Below are positions 58,529-64,000 of a stretch of DNA of 64,000 nucleotides, one piece after another. The DNA is taken from NCBI RefSeq assembly GCF_014641455.1, contig NZ_BMHT01000006.1, forward strand, positions 248,001 to 312,000, read 5' to 3'. The stretch comes from Hymenobacter cavernae (GTDB taxonomy: Bacteria; Bacteroidota; Bacteroidia; Cytophagales; Hymenobacteraceae). Below the pieces are notes generated by a model. It was not told the DNA's origin. It searched no databases and saw only the letters and a list, made by a program, of their open reading frames with translations. Every line of letters begins with the position of its first letter. Positions within the stretch are counted from its first letter, which is position 1. Made by a program: the position numbers and the translations under genes.

Positions 58529-60682
58529 ATGTCTTTCCCCCGACTGAAAGTAGGTCTGTATGCTTCGTTGGTGCTGGCCATTTTCGTGCTGGCTTCTTAC
58601 AAGCTATACCGGCGCAACGATACGAGTGTGCCTCAGAAAGATGAGGTGCTAATCAAGGCGATGTTGCAGGGGCTAAGTGCCGCGCACTACCAGCCCGAAC
58701 GCATTGATGACAACTTCTCGAAGCGCGTATTTGACCTATACCTGAAGCGTGTCGACGTCAACAAGAAGTTTTTGCTGGCAAGCGACGTGGCGCAACTGCG
58801 CCGCTATCAGGCTGACATTGACGACGAAGTGCGCCGTGGCACCCACGAGTTCCTGGATCAGACCACACAACTCATGGATCAGCGCACCAAAGAAGTGCAA
58901 GCACTGTACCGCGAAATTTTATCTAAGCCTTTTGAATTCACGACTGATGAATCGTATCAGTCGGAGCCCGATAAGGCTACGTTCCCGGCTGATAAGGCAG
59001 CCCAGCGCGAAGAATGGCGTAAGTACCTGAAGTTCCAGACCATGATTCGGGTTTCGGAAATGATGGACGAGCAAGCCAAGCGCAAGGAAAAGAGCAATGC
59101 AACTGCTTCAACGGCTAACAACATCGTGGCTACTGCTGAGCCTGACCGTACACCTGCCCAGATGGAAATTGAAGCCCGTAAGCGCGTGCTGAAGTATCTG
59201 GACGAGCAGTTCAACGACATGAGCCAGACGGACGCCAATGAGCGGTTAGCGTCTTATGCCAATACCATTGCTAATACGTACGACCCGCACACTGAGTACT
59301 TCGCTCCTCGTCAGAAAGACGATTTTGATGAGGCCCTAACCGGCCGCTTTGAAGGCATTGGTGCTTCGCTGCAAGAGAAAGACGGTCAGATCAAAGTAGC
59401 TGACCTGATTCCAGGTAGCGCTTCTTACCGCCAAGGTGAGTTGAAAGCCGGTGACATCATCATGCGGGTGGCCCAGGGTCCAGCTGAGCCGGTTTCAGTG
59501 GAGGGTTTGCGCCTAGATAAGGCTGTAGCCCTGATCAAAGGCAAAAAAGGCACGGAAGTTCGCCTCACGGTGAAAAAACCGGACGGCACTATCAAGGTGA
59601 TTCCGATCATCCGTGACGTAGTTATCCGTGAAGAAACCTATGCGCAATCTGCCCTTGTGAATGACAATGGCAAGAAGATCGGCTACATCCGTTTGCCTGG
59701 CTTCTATGCTGATTTCAATGACAATAACGGTGGCCGCAGCAGCGCCGACGACGTGAAGAAGGAGTTGGCTAAGCTCAAGCAGGAAAACGCCCAAGGTGTT
59801 GTGCTTGACTTGCGTTTTAACGGTGGTGGCTCTTTGCAGGATGCCGTAGAAATGGCTGGCTTGTTCTTCGAAAGTGGTCCTGTTGTGCAGGTTCGTTCTG
59901 GCCAGGGCCAAGCTAGCATCCTCAACGACCGTGATCCCAGCGTGCAGTACGGCGGTCCGCTAGTAGTACTCGTGAATAAGTATAGCGCTTCGGCTTCTGA
60001 AATCTTGGCAGCTGCTGTTCAAGACTATAAGCGTGGCGTCATCATGGGCTCAGCTAGCACTTACGGTAAAGGCACCGTGCAACGCATCTTCGACCTTGAT
60101 GATGCGATGCCTCAAGAGTTTAACAACATCAAGCCGTTTGGCTCGCTAAAGCTAACAACGCAAAAGTTCTACCGCATCAATGGTGGCTCTACACAGTTTA
60201 AAGGCGTTGTGCCCGATGTTATCCTGCCTGACGCTTACAGCTACCTAGACGAAGGTGAGAAGGATTCGGACTACCCACTGAAATGGGATGAAATCAGTTC
60301 GGCTAAATACCGCATTTGGAATTCGCCTGCTTTGCCTATCGACAAGCTCCGTGCTAACAGCCAGGCTCGTGTAGCATCCAGCCCTAGCTTCAAGCTCATC
60401 AATGATATGGTGCAGCGTCGTCGCAAGCGCAAGGATGACACGATGGTTTCGCTGAAGCTAGCTACCTTCCGCGCCGAGCAGGCTGAAGCCAAAGCTGAGT
60501 CTAACAAGTACGAGCAGATTGAGAAAGGCGTCCAGCCGCTCAACATCGTGCCGCTCGCTTACGATCTAAAGCAATGGGGACCCGACTCGGTGAAAGTGAA
60601 TCGCAACCTGCGTTTCACCAAGAATCTAAAGAAAGACGTGACCCTGCGTGAAGCTATTTCGGTGGTAAAAGACCAGATCTAA
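58529..60682 (+). CDS. prc: Tail-specific carboxy-terminal processing protease (S41, Prc/Tsp)
   Basis: A 717-aa membrane-anchored periplasmic protease cutting proteins at their C-termini. One N-terminal membrane segment (residues about 8-25), a Tsp N-terminal helical region (KDEVLIKAMLQGLSAAHYQPERIDDNFS), a PDZ domain (about 265-345: RFEGIGASLQEKDGQIKVADLIPGSASY), then the S41 core with nucleophile Ser in VNKYSASASEILAAAVQ and Lys in GSASTYGKGTVQ. The C-terminal DUF3340-type domain is present. It is longer than CtpA and fits the Prc class. Confidence 0.93.
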   Translation: MSFPRLKVGLYASLVLAIFVLASYKLYRRNDTSVPQKDEVLIKAMLQGLSAAHYQPERIDDNFSKRVFDLYLKRVDVNKKFLLASDVAQLRRYQADIDDEVRRGTHEFLDQTTQLMDQRTKEVQALYREILSKPFEFTTDESYQSEPDKATFPADKAAQREEWRKYLKFQTMIRVSEMMDEQAKRKEKSNATASTANNIVATAEPDRTPAQMEIEARKRVLKYLDEQFNDMSQTDANERLASYANTIANTYDPHTEYFAPRQKDDFDEALTGRFEGIGASLQEKDGQIKVADLIPGSASYRQGELKAGDIIMRVAQGPAEPVSVEGLRLDKAVALIKGKKGTEVRLTVKKPDGTIKVIPIIRDVVIREETYAQSALVNDNGKKIGYIRLPGFYADFNDNNGGRSSADDVKKELAKLKQENAQGVVLDLRFNGGGSLQDAVEMAGLFFESGPVVQVRSGQGQASILNDRDPSVQYGGPLVVLVNKYSASASEILAAAVQDYKRGVIMGSASTYGKGTVQRIFDLDDAMPQEFNNIKPFGSLKLTTQKFYRINGGSTQFKGVVPDVILPDAYSYLDEGEKDSDYPLKWDEISSAKYRIWNSPALPIDKLRANSQARVASSPSFKLINDMVQRRRKRKDDTMVSLKLATFRAEQAEAKAESNKYEQIEKGVQPLNIVPLAYDLKQWGPDSVKVNRNLRFTKNLKKDVTLREAISVVKDQI

Positions 60683-60706
60683 ACCTAGGTCTCAACTAAG
60701 TAGTCG

Positions 60707-60740
60707 AAAGCCCTGCTAACGAAAGTTGGCGGGGCTTTTT
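60707..60740 (+). terminator. Intrinsic terminator after prc
   Basis: AAAGCCCTGCTAAC pairs with GTTGGCGGGGCTTT (with wobble pairs), followed by T residues. Confidence 0.8.
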
Positions 60741-60765
60741 GCTTTGGTTTACGCCTCCTTGCTCG

Positions 60766-60865
60766 TCATGCTGAGCTTAGCGAAGATCTCTCCGACTTCA
60801 TTGCTGGCGTTAGAAGTTAGCATTGTGGTAGAGATGCTTCGGCAGACTCAGCATGATAACCTAGG
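60766..60865. repeat. Imperfect TCATGCTGAG inverted repeat
   Basis: TCATGCTGAGCTTAGCGAAG (60766-60785) faces GAGATGCTTC and GGCAGACTCAGCATGA (60831-60856). CCTAGG follows at once (60860-60865). The outer TCATGCTGAG/CTCAGCATGA tips match over 10 bases; the inner parts have diverged. Confidence 0.6.
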
Positions 60866-61022
60866 GTTGAGAGTTACGCTTGTTTTTCAACTAATCTATT
60901 TAGTCAATTTTGATTTTATAAAACATATAAGCAATTGCTAATCAATCAGTTATTTTACTAAAAATTCTTGTAAAACCAACCCCTAAATGCAACTACTATC
61001 CCCGGCCTGCTGTTTACTTAGC

Positions 61023-62060
61023 ATGACGACAATAATGGAAAACAACATCTTCCCGCTCGTGAGGGACGAGCAGAAGCAAGCGGAGGAAACGTGGCGCAAA
61101 TCCATTCCTGCCCAGGTTTTCCTGAACTACTTCTTTGCCATCAACTACCACATTCAGGAGGGCGACGACGCGCAAGGTGGCTTGCAACATCTCCCCTACT
61201 TCCGGGCTCACCAAGCGGAGTTTACTGATACAGATATGGTAGCCATCACTAAGCTGCTGCATGCGTGCTGGAGTACAGAGTACGCGCTACGCGCGACAGC
61301 CGAGCTAGGTGATGAAGATTACTTACGCAATGCCCTGCATTGGACCTTCCCGCAGGCTTACCACACGATTCTGTCGGGTTTGCAGGCATTCCTGTATACC
61401 ACTGGCGTACGCTCCAACAACCCGGCGCTGGTGCAGCGGGAAGTTGGTCGTTTGGTAGTGCGCAATGCGTATCCACGTCCAGTATCGTTCTACGCGGCTG
61501 GTGCTTACGGCGACTTTAGCATTCATCGTTTGCCGTTGGCCGGCTACAAGGCTGGGTTGCATATTGCCAGTAAGGAGATTGACGCACAAGCTCAGATTGG
61601 CCAGTTCTTGCGCACTACGCGTAAGCAGAAGGCCATGATTGTGCGACAGCAGGTGCAAGCCAACCCCAACACGGCATTGCGCAGCCAAAAGACAGGCAAG
61701 GTACTCGACAAATGGACCGCTCAGCACTGGCAGCAGATTACGTGGAGACTAGGCTATACCACCATCTTCGATCTGCTCAGCCGTTTGCGTATTTCGCAGA
61801 CCAGCCGGGAGATTGAGCGCTACGTGGAAGCGGAAATCGACTTCAAGCTTTTCCACCAGTCGCTGCTCAACATCGTGAGCTACTTGAATGGTATTCACGA
61901 GACGTATATTGCCAAGGCGATAGGTCTGGAGCGCTACCGTGAGGTGGTGGCCGAGTTGCCGAAGCACTTGCAGCACAGCTTTGTGGCTGAGCGCTTGCGC
62001 AAACAGGTGGAGCCGACCATCACCGGTGAACAGCCGACTCAGATGGGCATTGCTGCCTAG
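61023..62060 (+). CDS. Uncharacterised protein
   Basis: A soluble, mainly helical protein of about 345 aa that I do not recognise. Blocks: RKSIPAQVFLNYFFAINYHIQEGDDAQGGLQHLPYF, ACWSTEYALRATAELGDEDYLRNALHWTFPQAYHTILSGLQAFLYTTGV, and a C-terminal helical stretch FDLLSRLRISQTSREIERYVEAEIDFKLFHQSLLNIVSYLN. Possible starts are ATG 60987, 61023 and 61035; the conserved-looking part begins after the last. The stop TAG is inside a CCTAGG site (GCC-TAG-GTC). It stands alone after an A+T-rich leader. Confidence 0.55.
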   Translation: MTTIMENNIFPLVRDEQKQAEETWRKSIPAQVFLNYFFAINYHIQEGDDAQGGLQHLPYFRAHQAEFTDTDMVAITKLLHACWSTEYALRATAELGDEDYLRNALHWTFPQAYHTILSGLQAFLYTTGVRSNNPALVQREVGRLVVRNAYPRPVSFYAAGAYGDFSIHRLPLAGYKAGLHIASKEIDAQAQIGQFLRTTRKQKAMIVRQQVQANPNTALRSQKTGKVLDKWTAQHWQQITWRLGYTTIFDLLSRLRISQTSREIERYVEAEIDFKLFHQSLLNIVSYLNGIHETYIAKAIGLERYREVVAELPKHLQHSFVAERLRKQVEPTITGEQPTQMGIAA

Positions 62061-62064
62061 GTCT

Positions 62065-62257
62065 GAACCACGGATTAGTCGGATTTTGTGGACGATTTCT
62101 GCTTATCGAGTTGACGGGCTATCTATTTGATAGCCCGTCAGCCAATAGAATAAAAAGCCTTCCTTAACTATAGGATGGCTTTTCTGTTTTTACCGGACCT
62201 AGGTGTAATCGCCTACCAAATCCGCGTAATCCGAAAAGTCCGTCGAATCCGTGGTTC
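62065..62257. repeat. ACCACGGATT inverted repeat enclosing two hairpins
   Basis: The left arm GAACCACGGATTAGTCGG... (62065-62097) and the right arm ...GTCGAATCCGTGGTTC (62217-62257) are inverted and share the tip with the element at 3837-3977. Inside are two hairpins (62111-62135 and 62152-62176) and a CCTAGG (62198). Together the two elements define a dispersed composite repeat. Confidence 0.7.
62111..62177. terminator. Two hairpins before lysS
   Basis: TTGACGGGCTATC pairs with GATAGCCCGTCA-type text (62111-62137). AAAAGCCTTCC pairs with GGATGGCTTTT (62153-62182), followed by T-rich DNA. The second looks like an intrinsic terminator for the upstream gene. Confidence 0.65.
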
Positions 62258-62294
62258 AGATATTACCTTTGCGGGCTTAATAACTACCTTCCTT

Positions 62295-63857
62295 ATGCAC
62301 CACCTTAGCGAACAGGAGCTGATACGCCGCCAGAAGCTGGAAGAACTCCAAAAGCTTGGCATTGAGCCTTATCCCTCCGAACTGTTCGATGTGAACTTCT
62401 ACGCACAGGAGATTCACGATAACTACCATCCTGAGCTAAACAACTTTCAGGAAGTGAGCCTGGCTGGCCGCCTGATGTCAATTCGGGTGAAGGGCAAGGC
62501 ATCGTTTGCCGAGTTGCAAGATGCTTCAGGCCGCATTCAGCTTTACATCAACCGCGACGAAATCTGCCCTGGCGAAGACAAGGAGTTGTATAACACCGTG
62601 TTCAAGAAGCTAATGGACCTAGGTGACTTCGTGGGCGTGACGGGTCGCGTGTTCAAAACCATGGTGGGCGAAACGTCGGTGCACGTTACCGGCATTACGC
62701 TGCTTTCGAAAGCCTTGCGCCCATTGCCCGTTGTGAAGGAGCGGGTAGATGAAGCTACCGGCGAGAAGATAACGTACGACGCCTTCACCGACCCTGAGCA
62801 GCGCTACCGTCAGCGCTACGTGGACTTGGTGGTAAACCCGCAGGTACGCGACGCATTCGTTAAACGGACGCAGCTGGTGCAGGCCATGCGCAACTATCTG
62901 AACGACAAAGGCTACATGGAAGTGGAAACCCCAATTCTACAGCCGTTGTATGGCGGCGCGGCCGCTCGTCCGTTCAAAACGCATCACAACACGCTGGACA
63001 TGACGCTGTATCTGCGCATTGCCAATGAGTTGTACCTCAAGCGCCTGATCGTGGGTGGCTTCGATGGCGTGTACGAATTCTCGAAGGACTTCCGCAACGA
63101 GGGCATGTCGCGCTTCCACAACCCCGAGTTCACCCAGATGGAGCTGTACGTAGCCTACAAAGACTATTACTGGATGATGGACCTGGTGGAGGAAATGGTG
63201 GAGCGCGTAGCCCTAGCTTTGCACGGCAAGACCGAAGTAAAAGTGGGTGAGAACGTTATCAACTTCCAACGTCCGTGGAAGCGCTTCACGATGTTCGAAT
63301 CCATTAAGGAGTACACCGGCGTCGACATCACGGAGATGGACGAAGCGGCACTGCGTGAAACCGCAGCTAACTTGCACGTTCAGCTCGAGCCTAGCATGGG
63401 CAAGGCCAAGATCATCGACGAAATCTTTGGCGAGCATGTGGAGCCGAAGTTGATTCAGCCGACGTTCATCACTGATTATCCGGTGGAAATGTCGCCGCTA
63501 GCGAAGAAGCACCGCTCAAAGCCGGGCCTGGTGGAACGCTTTGAGGCTATTTGCAACGGCAAAGAAATCTGCAACGCCTTCTCTGAGCTGAATGACCCCA
63601 TCGACCAGCGTCAGCGCTTCGAGGACCAGTTAGAGCTAGGTAAGCGCGGCGACACCGAAGCCATGGTACTCGACGAAGATTTCCTACGAGCCCTAGAGTA
63701 TGGCATGCCGCCCACGGCCGGTCTAGGTATCGGCATCGACCGCCTGAGCATGATCATGACGAACTCCAACTCGATTCAGGACGTGCTTTTCTTCCCGCAA
63801 ATGAAGCCGGAAAAAGCCGAGAAGAATACCGAGAAAACGGACAAGCCAGTAGAATAA
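62295..63857 (+). CDS. lysS: Lysyl-tRNA synthetase, class II
   Basis: A 520-aa aminoacyl-tRNA synthetase charging tRNA-Lys. The N-terminal OB anticodon-binding domain (VSLAGRLMSIRVKGKASFAELQDASGRIQLY) is followed by the class II core: motif 1 region YMEVETPILQPLYGGAAARPF, motif 2 FRNEGMSRFHNPEFTQMELY, and motif 3 PPTAGLGIGIDRLSMIM. The ATG at 62295 gives the usual N-terminus (MHHLSEQELIRRQKLEEL). A Lys/Glu-rich tail (KPEKAEKNTEKTDKP) is added. The upstream element supplies a terminator but no evident T-box or other riboswitch. Confidence 0.95.
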   Translation: MHHLSEQELIRRQKLEELQKLGIEPYPSELFDVNFYAQEIHDNYHPELNNFQEVSLAGRLMSIRVKGKASFAELQDASGRIQLYINRDEICPGEDKELYNTVFKKLMDLGDFVGVTGRVFKTMVGETSVHVTGITLLSKALRPLPVVKERVDEATGEKITYDAFTDPEQRYRQRYVDLVVNPQVRDAFVKRTQLVQAMRNYLNDKGYMEVETPILQPLYGGAAARPFKTHHNTLDMTLYLRIANELYLKRLIVGGFDGVYEFSKDFRNEGMSRFHNPEFTQMELYVAYKDYYWMMDLVEEMVERVALALHGKTEVKVGENVINFQRPWKRFTMFESIKEYTGVDITEMDEAALRETAANLHVQLEPSMGKAKIIDEIFGEHVEPKLIQPTFITDYPVEMSPLAKKHRSKPGLVERFEAICNGKEICNAFSELNDPIDQRQRFEDQLELGKRGDTEAMVLDEDFLRALEYGMPPTAGLGIGIDRLSMIMTNSNSIQDVLFFPQMKPEKAEKNTEKTDKPVE

Positions 63858-63872
63858 CTCAGGCGCCAATAT

Positions 63873-63912
63873 GAAACAGCCCCACGACCTACCTAGGTCG
63901 TGGGGCTGTTTC
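63873..63912 (+). terminator. Intrinsic terminator after lysS with CCTAGG in the loop
   Basis: GAAACAGCCCCACGACC pairs with GGTCGTGGGGCTGTTTC, a 17-bp stem. The top of the hairpin is formed by ACCTAGGT. Confidence 0.85.
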
Positions 63913-63913
63913 G

Positions 63914-63979
63914 TGTAGCGCGGATTTTGTAGTCCGCGCTTGCTTGTTCCTGGTTACGGACTACAAAGTCCGCGCTACA
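63914..63979. repeat. TGTAGCGCGGA inverted repeat
   Basis: TGTAGCGCGGATTTTGTAG with CCG (63914-63936) pairs with 63957-63979 at 22 of 23 bases. It follows the lysS terminator directly. Its tip matches the element at 14739-14863. Confidence 0.75.
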
Positions 63980-64000
63980 TTGCACTAGGCTAAAAATCGA

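Larger units (their letters stand above)
8..63897. repeat. CCTAGG highly iterated palindrome (about 74 copies)
   Basis: The 6-bp palindrome CCTAGG recurs through the whole window, about 74 times by eye. The longer form is usually ACCTAGGT or AACCTAGGTT. Examples start at 494, 855, 1022, 2204, 3306, 3528, 4747, 5089, 11941, 13779, 14812, 17178, 20407, 23505, 29643, 34542, 34561, 46186, 48358, 51575, 51581, 52290, 57572, 60684, 62618 and 63892. In coding DNA it is mostly read as CTA-GGT (Leu-Gly). Between genes it sits at or just after stop codons and in hairpin loops. The longest site-free stretch is 5527-10180. The copies are seen directly; any function is inference. Confidence 0.85.

Noticed and set aside
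61300..61420. HEPN nuclease motif in the protein at 61023
   Set aside because: RNALHW resembles the R-x(4-6)-H signature, but the spacing is wrong and no partner nucleotidyltransferase or toxin-antitoxin gene is adjacent.
62065..62294. Riboswitch or T-box upstream of lysS
   Set aside because: The region is explained by a dispersed inverted repeat and two simple hairpins; no T-box or lysine-riboswitch core was seen.

Overview
The window is chromosomal DNA from a Bacteroidota bacterium, most likely a Hymenobacter-like member of the Cytophagales. This is inferred from several things seen in the sequence. The DNA is G+C rich with little Shine-Dalgarno signal. There are TAnnTTTG-type -7 promoter boxes. 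A 1092-aa secreted protein ends in a type IX secretion (T9SS) sorting domain. Many proteins are lipoproteins or carry signal peptides, and the gene content is typical of the family. No rRNA, CRISPR array, prophage or intact insertion sequence was seen. Two serine tRNAs lie at 37.7-37.9 kb.

Layout. 0-5.7 kb: DUF2461 protein, deoxynucleoside kinase, small hypotheticals, GNAT acetyltransferase, CDGSH iron-sulfur protein, acyl-CoA-binding protein, secreted amidohydrolase. 5.7-9.0 kb: a large repeat-built T9SS substrate. 9.5-16.9 kb: CinA-like amidase, an unrecognised kinase-like protein, a zinc phospholipase C-like protein, manganese catalase, lipoprotein peptidyl-prolyl isomerase, periplasmic trehalase, a small lipoprotein. 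17.2-21.5 kb: two tandem M13 metallopeptidases. 21.7-23.5 kb: xseA-xseB. 23.6-27.4 kb: a twice-repeated pair (small CPP-motif soluble protein plus multi-pass membrane protein) followed by a histidine kinase and a receiver-only response regulator. 27.8-30 kb: glycosyltransferase-like protein, alkyltransferase-like protein, DUF892 ferritin-like protein. 30.2-36.1 kb: a complete RND efflux operon. 36.2-44.3 kb: second phospholipase C-like protein, two tRNA-Ser, BrkB-family protein, thioesterase, mltG, Sua5/YrdC, lipid A-type acyltransferase with a partner exported protein, WbqC. 44.5-52.3 kb: clpC, an A+T-rich islet, acyl-CoA carboxylase carboxyltransferase, DinB protein, M42 peptidase, BtuF-like receptor. 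52.4-54.6 kb: aroB-aroA. 55-63.9 kb: lipocalin-like lipoprotein, proline dehydrogenase, general-stress glycine-zipper protein, tail-specific protease, hypotheticals, lysS.

Most genes are single transcription units closed by strong hairpin terminators. Clear operons are xseA-xseB, the RND efflux trio, aroB-aroA (4-base overlap), the acyltransferase pair (4-base overlap) and the two-component cassette.

The most striking signal is not a gene. The palindrome CCTAGG, usually as ACCTAGGT or AACCTAGGTT, occurs about 74 times by eye, roughly once per 0.9 kb. CTAG is normally one of the rarest bacterial tetranucleotides. It occurs inside genes, mostly as a CTA-GGT Leu-Gly codon pair, at stop codons, and in the loops of terminators and long inverted repeats. 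This recalls the HIP1 palindrome of cyanobacteria. Several families of dispersed inverted repeats also fill the gaps between genes, often abutting stop codons and enclosing a terminator.
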